Assembly (NCBI GenBank): GCA_016716275.1
Contig: JADJWR010000003.1
Location: 620,001-684,000, forward strand
Reading direction: 5' to 3'
Length of the DNA: 64,000 bases
From: Burkholderiales bacterium
Lineage (GTDB): Bacteria; Pseudomonadota; Gammaproteobacteria; Burkholderiales; Burkholderiaceae_F
This document shows, one piece after another, positions 41,927 to 49,000 of the stretch. The notes beneath the pieces were generated by a model that saw only the letters and a list, made by a program, of their open reading frames with translations, did no database searches and was not told the origin of the DNA. Numbering within the stretch: the first letter of the stretch is position 1; every line of letters begins with the position of its first letter. The position numbers and the translations under genes were made by a program.

Positions 41927-44818
41927 TCACCTGGCGCCTCCCTTGCCACCGCGGCTGCTGTAGGCCAGCCACATCGTCTTCACCGCCGACATCCCCGGGA
42001 ACGACTTCAGCGGCGCGAACTGCGGCGAAGTGACCGCCGGTTCGTCGGCGCCGGCCTTGCGGATGCGCACGCGCACGTCGTACCAGGCGGCCTGGCCGGT
42101 GACCGGGTCGGAGTTCGACACCTGGCCGCCGCCGGGCACCGGCAGCTCCTCGCTGATCAGGTGGTTGAGCAGGAAGCCCTTCTGCGACTCGTTCGACTGC
42201 GGCGTCAGCGACCAGGCGCCGGCGGCCTTGCCGATGGCGTTCCAGGTCCACACGGTGCCGGCTTCCACCGCCTCCGAGTGGCGGCACATGCAGCGCACGC
42301 GGCCCCATTGCGATTCGACCCAGATCCAGTCGCCGTCGCCGACGCCTGCGGCACGCGCCGTCTGCGGGTTGATCATCAGGTAGTTGTGCGCGTGGATCTG
42401 CCGCAGCCAGGCGTTCTGCGAATCCCACGAGTGGTACATCGCCATCGGCCGCTGGGTGACCGCCGCCAGCGGGAAGCGCTGGGTGTCGGTGGCCTGCACC
42501 TCGAGCGGCGCGTAGTAGAACGGCAGCGGGTCGAAGTAGGTGGCGATCCGCTCGCGCAGGTGCGCCGGCGGCTTGCGCGACAGCCCCTTGCCGTGGGCGG
42601 CGGTGCGGAACTTCTGCAGCACCTCCGAGTACAAGTGGATCAGGATCGGCTCGGCATAGCGGGTGATGCGGTTGCGCAGCGACCACTCGAGGTAGCCCTT
42701 GTTCCAGTTGCGCATGTACTGGTAGGACGGCGGCAGGTGGTGGTGGTAGACGCAGTTGTTCTTCTCGTACATCTCCCACTGCTGCGGGTTCGGCTCGCCG
42801 CGCATGAACTTCTCGCCGCCGCGGCCGCGCCAGCCCGACAGGAAGCCGATGCCCGAGCCGGGCTCGGTCTCGTAGTTGACGATGAAGTCGGGGTAGCTGC
42901 GGAACTTGCGCGACCCGTCGGGCCGGGTGAAGGCGGGCAGCTTCAGCCGCCCGGCCAGTTCGATCAGCACCTCCTGGAACGGCTTGCACTCGCCGGTGGG
43001 GGGGAGCACCGGCACGCGCACCGAATCGACCGGGCCGTCGAACTCCGAGATCGGCCGGTCGAGCATCGACATGACGTCGTGCCGCTCCAGGTAGGTGGTG
43101 TCGGGCAGCACCAGGTCGGCGAAGGCCGTCGTTTCCGACTGGAAGGCGTCGCAGACGACCAGGAACGGGATCCGGTACTCGCCGTCCTCGTCCCTGTCGT
43201 TGAGCATCTTGCGCACCTCGACGGTGTTCATCGTCGAGTTCCAGGCCATGTTGGCCATGAAGATCAGCAGCGTGTCGATGCGGTACGGGTCGCCGCGCCA
43301 GGCGTTGGTGATCACGTTGTGCATCAGCCCGTGCACCGCCAGCGGGTACTCCCACGAGAAGGCCTTGTCGATGCGCACCGGGTTGCCGGCGTCGTCGACG
43401 AACAGGTCGTCCGGGTCCGATGGCCAGCCGAGCGCCATGCCGTCGAGCGGATGGTTGGGCTTGACCGCCAGCGGCGTGTTGGGCGTGCGGGCGCAGGGCG
43501 GAATCGGCCGCGGGAAGGGCGCCTTGTGGCGGAAGCCGCCCGGCCGGTCGATGGTGCCCAGCAGCGTCATCAGGATGGCCAGCGCGCGGATGCTCTGGAA
43601 GCCGTTGCTGTGCGCCGCCAGGCCGCGCATGGCGTGGAAGGCGACCGGGTTGCCGGTCACCGACTGGTGCTCGACGCCCCACGAGTCGGTCCAGGCGATC
43701 GGCAGCTCGATCTTCTCGTCGCGCGCGGTGATGCCGAGTTCGTGCGCCAGGCGGGTGATCGTCGCCGCCGGGATGCCGGTGATGCCGGCCGCCCATTCGG
43801 GCGTGCAGTCCCTGACCCGCTCCTGAAGAAGCTGGAAGGCCGGCTTGACTGCCGTGCCGTCGCGCAGCCTGAACGAACCGAACAGGAAAGGGTCGGCGCC
43901 GGCGCTGTGCGTGAGCACCGGCGCGTTGCTGACGCGGTCCCACCACAGCTTGTTCTGCGGGTCGTAGCAGGCCTCCTCCTGCGGCACCTCGGTGCGGACG
44001 AACATGCCGAACTCGTCGTTCGCCTCGTCGACGTTGACCAGCTGGCCGGCGTTGGTGTAGCGGACCAGGAAGTCGCGGTCATAAAGCCCCTGCGCGATCA
44101 GCTCGCGGATCAGCGCCAGCAGCAGCGCGCCGTCGGTGCCCGGCCGGATCGGCACCCATTCGTCGGCGATCGCCGAGTAGCCGGTGCGCACCGGGTTGAT
44201 CGACACGAAGCGTCCGCCGCGCCGCTTGAACTTCGAGATGGCGATCTTCAGCGGGTTGGAGTGGTGGTCCTCGGCGGTGCCGAGCATGAAGAACAGCTTC
44301 GCCCGGTCGAGGTCGGGCCCGCCGAACTCCCAGAACGAGCCGCCGATGGTGTAGATCATCCCGGCAGCCATGTTCACCGAGCAGAAGCCGCCGTGCGCCG
44401 CGTAGTTGGGCGTGCCGAACTGGCGGGCGAACAGGCCGGTCAACGCCTGCATCTGGTCGCGGCCGGTGAACAGCGCGAACTTCTTCGGGTCGGTGGCGCG
44501 GATCTTCGCCAGCCGCTCGGCGAGCAGCTCGAAGGCGCGCTCCCAGCCGATCTCCTCGAACTCGCCGTCGCCTCGATTGGACCCGGCCTTGCGCAGCAGC
44601 GGCCTGGTCAGCCGGGCCGGCGAGTACTGCTTCATGATTCCCGACGAACCCTTGGCGCAGATCACGCCCTGGTTCAGCGGGTGCTCGGGGTTGCCGTCGA
44701 TGTAGCGGATGCGGCCGTCCTGCAGGTGCACGCGGATGCCGCAGCGGCAGGCGCACATGTAGCAGGTGGTCTTGCGCACCTCGGTCGCGTGCGTGGCGGG
44801 CGGATCGTCGGCGGGCAT
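41927..44818 (-). CDS. soeA: SoeA, molybdopterin catalytic subunit of sulfite dehydrogenase
   Basis: 963 residues from the ATG at 44818; a TTG at 44857 would add 13 residues. The N-terminal [4Fe-4S] motif is CYMCACRCG then ICAKGSSG, followed by the molybdo-bis(pyranopterin guanine dinucleotide) domains (FTGRDQMQALTGLFARQFGTPN, MLGTAEDHHSNPLKI, and a C-terminal NSDPVTGQAAWYDVRVRI). No Tat signal is present, so it works in the cytoplasm, oxidising sulfite to sulfate. A degenerate TACCC/TGGTA palindrome lies 144 bp upstream. First gene of soeABC and possibly of the following kinase-regulator unit. Confidence 0.92.
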   Translation of the reverse strand: MPADDPPATHATEVRKTTCYMCACRCGIRVHLQDGRIRYIDGNPEHPLNQGVICAKGSSGIMKQYSPARLTRPLLRKAGSNRGDGEFEEIGWERAFELLAERLAKIRATDPKKFALFTGRDQMQALTGLFARQFGTPNYAAHGGFCSVNMAAGMIYTIGGSFWEFGGPDLDRAKLFFMLGTAEDHHSNPLKIAISKFKRRGGRFVSINPVRTGYSAIADEWVPIRPGTDGALLLALIRELIAQGLYDRDFLVRYTNAGQLVNVDEANDEFGMFVRTEVPQEEACYDPQNKLWWDRVSNAPVLTHSAGADPFLFGSFRLRDGTAVKPAFQLLQERVRDCTPEWAAGITGIPAATITRLAHELGITARDEKIELPIAWTDSWGVEHQSVTGNPVAFHAMRGLAAHSNGFQSIRALAILMTLLGTIDRPGGFRHKAPFPRPIPPCARTPNTPLAVKPNHPLDGMALGWPSDPDDLFVDDAGNPVRIDKAFSWEYPLAVHGLMHNVITNAWRGDPYRIDTLLIFMANMAWNSTMNTVEVRKMLNDRDEDGEYRIPFLVVCDAFQSETTAFADLVLPDTTYLERHDVMSMLDRPISEFDGPVDSVRVPVLPPTGECKPFQEVLIELAGRLKLPAFTRPDGSRKFRSYPDFIVNYETEPGSGIGFLSGWRGRGGEKFMRGEPNPQQWEMYEKNNCVYHHHLPPSYQYMRNWNKGYLEWSLRNRITRYAEPILIHLYSEVLQKFRTAAHGKGLSRKPPAHLRERIATYFDPLPFYYAPLEVQATDTQRFPLAAVTQRPMAMYHSWDSQNAWLRQIHAHNYLMINPQTARAAGVGDGDWIWVESQWGRVRCMCRHSEAVEAGTVWTWNAIGKAAGAWSLTPQSNESQKGFLLNHLISEELPVPGGGQVSNSDPVTGQAAWYDVRVRIRKAGADEPAVTSPQFAPLKSFPGMSAVKTMWLAYSSRGGKGGAR

Positions 44819-44961
44819 CGGCAGCGGGATCTGGCGCAGTGTCGCGGGCGCCGGCAAGGGTAGCAGCCGACCGATGCGGATCGATCGGCAGCGCCACCGG
44901 GCATGCCATTAGGCTTGGCGGCAGGCCGGGCTGTCCACCCCCGAGGACGGGGGGGCCGACA

Positions 44962-44975
44962 TACCCACCTTGGTA
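44962..44975. promoter_or_regulatory. Near-palindrome TACCC-N4-TGGTA upstream of soeA
   Basis: TACCCACCTTGGTA. It differs from the TACCC-N4-GGGTA pattern in one base of the right arm. It lies in the 227-bp divergent gap between soeA (144 bp from its ATG) and the phosphoesterase gene at 45046. Confidence 0.4.
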
Positions 44976-45045
44976 GGCCGACGCGGCAGCAGCCGGGCAG
45001 TATGCTGCACCGATGATTCCAGCATGACGCGGCAATCTCGAGACG

Positions 45046-45555
45046 ATGAAGATCGCCGTCGTATCCGACAGCCATGATCACGGCGACCTGCTGGTGCGCG
45101 CGATCGAGATCGCGCGCGACTGGGGTGCGCAGGCGGTTCTCCATTGCGGCGACGTCATCGGCGCCAACACCCTGCGCCGCGCGATGGGGCTGGGCCTGCC
45201 GATGCACGTCATCCACGGCAACAACCTCGGCGACATCCCGATGATGTCGAAGCTGGCCTTCGAGTCCGGCGGGGCGCTTGTCTACTACGGCGCGGAGGCG
45301 ACGCTCGAACTCGGCGAGCGACGGCTGTTCATGATCCACTATCCGCACCTGGCACGGGCGATGGCGCTGACCGGCGATTACGACGCGGTGTTCTGTGGCC
45401 ACAGCCATCAGGCCGAGATCGAGAAAGTCGCCGGCATCGGCGGCGGGCACACCTGGCTGGTGAATCCGGGAACCGTGGCCGGGTTCGGCGAGCCGCGCAC
45501 GCTGGTGCTGGGCGATCTGGCGGCGCTTTCCTTCAGTGTTCGGGCGCTGCAATGA
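45046..45555 (+). CDS. YfcE/MJ0936-family metallophosphoesterase
   Basis: 169 residues. The metal-site motifs of the calcineurin-like fold are all present: IAVVSDSHDHGD, VLHCGDVIG, VIHGNNLGD and FCGHSHQAEI, plus the closing VNPGTVAG. Such enzymes hydrolyse phosphodiesters with Mn2+ or Ni2+; the physiological substrate is unknown. It overlaps the next gene by 4 bp (ATGA), implying coupling. Confidence 0.9.
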   Translation: MKIAVVSDSHDHGDLLVRAIEIARDWGAQAVLHCGDVIGANTLRRAMGLGLPMHVIHGNNLGDIPMMSKLAFESGGALVYYGAEATLELGERRLFMIHYPHLARAMALTGDYDAVFCGHSHQAEIEKVAGIGGGHTWLVNPGTVAGFGEPRTLVLGDLAALSFSVRALQ

Positions 45556-46340
45556 AAGCGAGCCTGGCGATCGTCGGTGCGCTGCTTGGCTGCTGGGCCC
45601 TGGCCTCGGTGGCGCAGCCGCTGGAGAAGTCGACTGCCAGCGCCGGCAGGTACGAGGTGCCGATCGAAGTCGCCAGGCCGGCCGGCAGCGGCCCGTTCCC
45701 GCCGGTGCTGTACATCCACGCCAAGCGCGGCTTCGAAGAGGAAGACCGCGCGCACATGCGTGCCTTGGCGGCGCAGGGCTTCCTGGTGCTGGCGCCGGAC
45801 TGGCAGCAAGGCAACATGATCGAGCGCTGGCCGGATCGCCATTACCCGGAGACCGAGGCCGATGTCGAAGCGGGGCTCGATGCGCTGCTGGCGCGCAGCG
45901 ACGTGTGCAAGGGGCCGGTCGGCATCGTCGGCATCTCGCGCGGGCCGTACTTCGCGATCCGGCTGGCGGCCAAGCGGCCGCAGGACGTCGCGGCGATCGT
46001 CTCCTACTACGGACACTTCCAGAACCCGAACGCGCCCGAGCCGCAGCAGTTGTTCTCGGTCGCGCCGGAGGTCAACCAGATCAGGGCGCCGGTGCTGATG
46101 CTGATCGGCGACGCCGACTTCGAACTGCGCCGCATGGTCAATGGGCGCGCGTTCTACGCGCTGCTGGGGCGCGGTGTCGCGGTCGAACTGCAGATGTACC
46201 CGATGGCGCGCCGCGCGTTCGATTTCCGCCCCGATGCCTCTCCCGAGGAGAAGGAAGCGACCAGGCACGCGCGCAGCCGTGCGCGCGCCTGGCTCGCCAC
46301 CCATCTGAAGGTCGGGCCGGACGGGCGTTGTCAGGGTTGA
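45552..46340 (+). CDS. Dienelactone hydrolase-like alpha/beta hydrolase, exported, catalytic His replaced
   Basis: 262 residues with a signal peptide (hydrophobic 5-20, cleavage near SVAQP). The fold matches the DLH family (PPVLYIHAKRGFEEED, GFLVLAPDW). The nucleophile is Ser129 in GISRG and the acid is in LIGDADFE (Asp187 or 189). Where the family normally has the catalytic His in a Y-P-x-A-x-H-A-F motif, this protein reads YPMARRAF with Arg221. It may be inactive as a hydrolase or use another base. It overlaps the phosphoesterase gene. Confidence 0.72.
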   Translation: MKASLAIVGALLGCWALASVAQPLEKSTASAGRYEVPIEVARPAGSGPFPPVLYIHAKRGFEEEDRAHMRALAAQGFLVLAPDWQQGNMIERWPDRHYPETEADVEAGLDALLARSDVCKGPVGIVGISRGPYFAIRLAAKRPQDVAAIVSYYGHFQNPNAPEPQQLFSVAPEVNQIRAPVLMLIGDADFELRRMVNGRAFYALLGRGVAVELQMYPMARRAFDFRPDASPEEKEATRHARSRARAWLATHLKVGPDGRCQG

Positions 46341-46451
46341 CCCGGAGCGCGCCCGACCCCGCGTCGGGCAGGGCCATCGCGCCGAGACGGCTGCGAACGG
46401 CCGGCCGACGCGGTAGCCTTTCGCCCACCGATTCCCCTTGATGGAGGCGAC

Positions 46452-46901
46452 ATGTTCGGCCCGATCACGATTCCCTTCGGCGCGAAGCTGCTGTTCAACA
46501 CCCTCAAGCTGAAGCCGGGTGTCACCTACGACGACATCGAACTGGCACTGGCCGAGATGTGCAACGTCGTCAAGGAGACCTACGGCGGCGACCGGGGCGG
46601 GTTCATCGCCGGGCAGGTCTTCCGCTTCTCCGGCTTCGTTTCTGCGGAGGGCTCGCTCGGCGGCACGGCAGGCGGCAGGGGAGGTGACACGCGCGGCGCC
46701 CGCCACGACATGGTGATCGCCACCTACTGGCGCTCGTTCGACGAGCACGAGCGCTCGCACGCCGACGCGGTGTTCAAGGCGAAGTTCAGCGCGCTCGCCG
46801 AGCTGTGTGACGAGACGGACGAACTCGGCTACGAGATGATGTGGCAGGGCGCGCCCGAAGGCGCGCCGGTCGACATGAAACGCGTCGCGCAGCCGGCCTG
46901 A
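46452..46901 (+). CDS. Uncharacterised 149-aa protein
   Basis: I do not recognise the family with certainty. The sequence is soluble, with GVTYDDIELALAEMCNVVKETYGGDRGGFIAGQVFRFSG at the start and a second half reading MVIATYWRSFDEHERSHADAVFKAKFSALAELC, which has the feel of a dimeric alpha-beta barrel (ABM-like) protein. A clear GATGGAGGCGAC site precedes the ATG. It is convergent with the DUF302 gene. Confidence 0.65.
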   Translation: MFGPITIPFGAKLLFNTLKLKPGVTYDDIELALAEMCNVVKETYGGDRGGFIAGQVFRFSGFVSAEGSLGGTAGGRGGDTRGARHDMVIATYWRSFDEHERSHADAVFKAKFSALAELCDETDELGYEMMWQGAPEGAPVDMKRVAQPA

Positions 46902-46928
46902 ACGCCGGCGGGAACGAAGCCCGGCGCG

Positions 46929-47402
46929 CTACTTCTGCCCGGCCGCCTGGCGGGCGATCGAGTCGAGCAGTTTCTCGACCTCCTTCAGCGCCGCCTTCGA
47001 TGCCGCCGAGCCGTCGGGCCGCCAGGGGCGCCGGTATGCGACGTGCACCTTGCCCGGCTCCCTGGCGGTCGCGAAGACGACCATCGCGTACGGGCACATC
47101 GCCGCATTGAGCGGGTCGGCCTCCATCGTCCTGCGCGACAGGCTGGCGCTGCAGAAGACGAACGCCTGCGCGTCGAGGTAGATCGGCTGGGCAGAGCCGA
47201 CGTCCTTGCCGGTGCGTTCGAGCATCCGGTTCAGGTACGACTGGTAGTCGATCACCAGGCCCTTGCTTTCGATCGCCAGTTTCAGGTCGTCGCGCACGTC
47301 CTCGAACTTGCCCTGCTTCGAGTAGGTGACCAGTGCCCCCGGATCGGCGGCAAAGGACGTCGAAGCGACCATCAGGAACGCCATCAGCACAGTGCGCAGC
47401 AT
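46929..47402 (-). CDS. Exported DUF302-family protein
   Basis: 157 residues with a signal peptide (MLRTVLMAFLMVASTSFA before ADPG). The mature part has GKFEDVRDDLKLAIESKGLVIDY and MCPYAMVVFATAREPGKVHVAYRRP, which fit the DUF302 domain; the role of that domain is unknown, though it is frequent in sulfur-oxidising and thiol-stressed bacteria. Two cysteines (FVFCSAS and MCPYA) could be redox-active. It lies 62 bp downstream of the DsrC-like gene. Confidence 0.75.
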   Translation of the reverse strand: MLRTVLMAFLMVASTSFAADPGALVTYSKQGKFEDVRDDLKLAIESKGLVIDYQSYLNRMLERTGKDVGSAQPIYLDAQAFVFCSASLSRRTMEADPLNAAMCPYAMVVFATAREPGKVHVAYRRPWRPDGSAASKAALKEVEKLLDSIARQAAGQK

Positions 47403-47464
47403 CGTCTTCTCCCGTCGGTTGGTGTGGGCGGCGAGGCATGGCAGAGCGCCGCGCCGACATTCTC

Positions 47465-47812
47465 CTAGCCGGTGCTCCAGGCACGCGGTCGCCGCATGCC
47501 GGCGATCTTGCATGCCTGCCTGACGTAGCCGTACGGAAACAGCTCGAACAGCCGCTGGCGCGCCAGGTCACCCAGGCCGGCCTCGTCGGCGAGGAAGCGG
47601 ATCACGAAGCGCGCATCCGGAATCAGCTGGTGCTCGTCGAGGAAGGCGCGCATGAAACGCAGGATCTGCCAGTGCAGGTCGGTCAGCTGCAGGCCCTCGC
47701 GCTCCGCGAGGGCAGCGGCGACGGCCTCGTTCCAGTCGTCCGGATCGACCAGGTAGCCCTCGTCGTCGGTGCGAACGCCGAGCGCCGGGGGCGCGGGCCG
47801 GGAGTCGGTCAT
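47465..47812 (-). CDS. DsrC/TusE-family paralogue with only the inner cysteine
   Basis: 115 residues. Core motifs DDEGYLVDPDDWNEAVA, TDLHWQILRFMRAFLDEH and LFELFPYGYVRQACKIAGM are those of DsrC. The inner cysteine CysB is kept (Cys101 in QACK), but the arm after it diverges (MRRPRAWSTG) and the penultimate CysA is replaced by Trp112. TusE keeps the opposite cysteine, so this is neither canonical DsrC nor TusE. A single-cysteine carrier or a regulatory partner is possible. It follows a 52-aa gene downstream of the apr operon. Confidence 0.86.
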   Translation of the reverse strand: MTDSRPAPPALGVRTDDEGYLVDPDDWNEAVAAALAEREGLQLTDLHWQILRFMRAFLDEHQLIPDARFVIRFLADEAGLGDLARQRLFELFPYGYVRQACKIAGMRRPRAWSTG

Positions 47813-47854
47813 GGCCGCGCTGCGAGGCGGCGGATCGATGCCATCTCGCGGCGC

Positions 47855-48013
47855 CTACGGCTTCTTCGGCGTCTGGTACTCGGCTTCCTTCTGGAACGGC
47901 TCCCAGATGGTCTCGTAGCCGACGAACCCCTTGTCGTTGGGCGGCATCTGCCGCGTCGTCAGGTAACGCGAATGTCCGTCGGGAACCTTGGTGACGGGTT
48001 TCTGCTCGCTCAT
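47855..48013 (-). CDS. 52-aa small protein between the apr operon and a DsrC-like gene
   Basis: A short frame, ATG at 48013 to TAG at 47855-47857, with an excellent ribosome site (AGGAGG, 7 bp before the ATG). The product is hydrophilic, with VPDGHSRYLTTRQMPPNDKG in the middle and a YQTPKKP end. No cysteine, no membrane segment. I do not know the family. The strong ribosome site and the position between a co-directional gene pair (42 bp to the DsrC-like start) support it being real. Confidence 0.6.
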   Translation of the reverse strand: MSEQKPVTKVPDGHSRYLTTRQMPPNDKGFVGYETIWEPFQKEAEYQTPKKP

Positions 48014-48098
48014 CGATCGCCTCCTATTGCCGTGAACTCAGGACTGCACGCAAAAAGCAACTGCGACTGAACCGGCCGTCGCCGCCGCACACCGCCGC

Positions 48099-48608
48099 TC
48101 AGACGGCTCTCATCAGCGCCGGGTCGACGTCCGGCCCCGCGCCGGCCGCGCCGCCGGTTTTCATCTCTTCGGCGGTGGCGTCGCGCACCGTCAGGATCTC
48201 GAGGGTGAAGACGATCTGCCTGCCGGACAGCGGATTGTTGCCATCGACGGTCAGCATCTCGTCGTCCACCTGCGTCACCAGGAAGCTGCGCGTCTGGCCC
48301 CGGTCGTTCTCCATCAGGATCGAGGTGCCGACCTGCCGATACTCCTCGGGAACGTTCTCGATGCGATCGGAAAAGACCAGCGACTCGTCCCGGGGGCCGA
48401 AGATCTGATTGCCATCGATCGGCACCTCGATGACGTCGCCGGCCGACCGTCCCTCGAGCTGCATGTGGACCGAAGGGGCCAGGATCTCGTTGTGCCCGTG
48501 AACGTAGCCGAGCGGGAACTCGACGCGGGTGAGGACGTGGCCGGTCCTGCTGTCGCGCACCTTGTAGGTCAGCTCGACGAACTTGCCGTTGCGGACGACT
48601 TCGCGCAC
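48099..48608 (-). CDS. SlyD-like FKBP-type peptidyl-prolyl isomerase
   Basis: 169 residues if it starts at the GTG at 48608; no ATG is available upstream within the frame after the neighbouring stop. The SlyD architecture is visible: VELTYKVRDSRTGHVL, GHNEILAPSVHMQLEGRSAGD, FGPRDESLVF, an insert-in-flap chaperone part, and DGNNPLSGRQIVFTLEILTVRDAT at the end, matching the D-x-NHPLAG signature loosely. It could help fold or load cofactors in the apr enzymes. It follows the 116-aa gene by 20 bp in the sat-apr operon. Confidence 0.8.
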   Translation of the reverse strand: MREVVRNGKFVELTYKVRDSRTGHVLTRVEFPLGYVHGHNEILAPSVHMQLEGRSAGDVIEVPIDGNQIFGPRDESLVFSDRIENVPEEYRQVGTSILMENDRGQTRSFLVTQVDDEMLTVDGNNPLSGRQIVFTLEILTVRDATAEEMKTGGAAGAGPDVDPALMRAV

Positions 48609-48628
48609 GTCAGGTCCCGACGAAGGGG

Positions 48629-48979
48629 TCAGAAGATGGAGGCACCGAAGATCCTGAGCTTGCCGTCCTCGTAGCCGAGGACGAGCCGGCCGAGCCACTC
48701 GCCCGGCTTCTTGGTGCTGCGCTGCCGGAACACCACGGTCACGTGCTCGCCGCGGCGGATGGTGCCGAGCGGGTCGGATTCCTCGGAGAGGCTGCGCGCC
48801 AGTTCGCTGTGCGCGAACTGGTGCCCGGCCGCGACCTGGTCCATGGCGCGCGCCAGCGAACTGGAGAAGTTGCGCGAGAACTCGCCGTACTTGCCCTCGT
48901 TCGAGTACCTGACGAGGTCGCGCCACAGGGGCTTGGCCATCGCCAGGATCTCTTCGTCGGTCTTCTCGGTGATGTTCAC
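48629..48979 (-). CDS. Uncharacterised 116-aa protein downstream of aprA
   Basis: Soluble, cysteine-free. The N-terminal half is helical (DEEILAMAKPLWRDLVRYSNEGKYGEFSRNFS) and the C-terminal half is beta-like (HVTVVFRQRSTKKPGEWLGRLVLGYEDGKLRIFG), resembling an NTF2/SnoaL-like small alpha+beta fold; this is only an impression. It begins 21 bp after aprA and ends 20 bp before the SlyD-like gene, so it belongs to the apr transcript. Function unknown. Confidence 0.7.
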   Translation of the reverse strand: MNITEKTDEEILAMAKPLWRDLVRYSNEGKYGEFSRNFSSSLARAMDQVAAGHQFAHSELARSLSEESDPLGTIRRGEHVTVVFRQRSTKKPGEWLGRLVLGYEDGKLRIFGASIF

Positions 48980-49000
48980 GCGCGCTGCCCGCCGATGCCG

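Noticed and set aside
40191..44818. Assignment of the molybdoenzyme operon as dimethyl-sulfoxide or polysulfide reductase
   Set aside because: Neither the catalytic nor the iron-sulfur subunit has a Tat signal, so the complex faces the cytoplasm; with the sulfur-oxidation context SoeABC is the better fit.
41789..44863. 1024-codon plus-strand open frame opposite soeA
   Set aside because: Codon bias and homology clearly belong to soeA on the minus strand; the plus-strand product has the composition typical of antisense frames.
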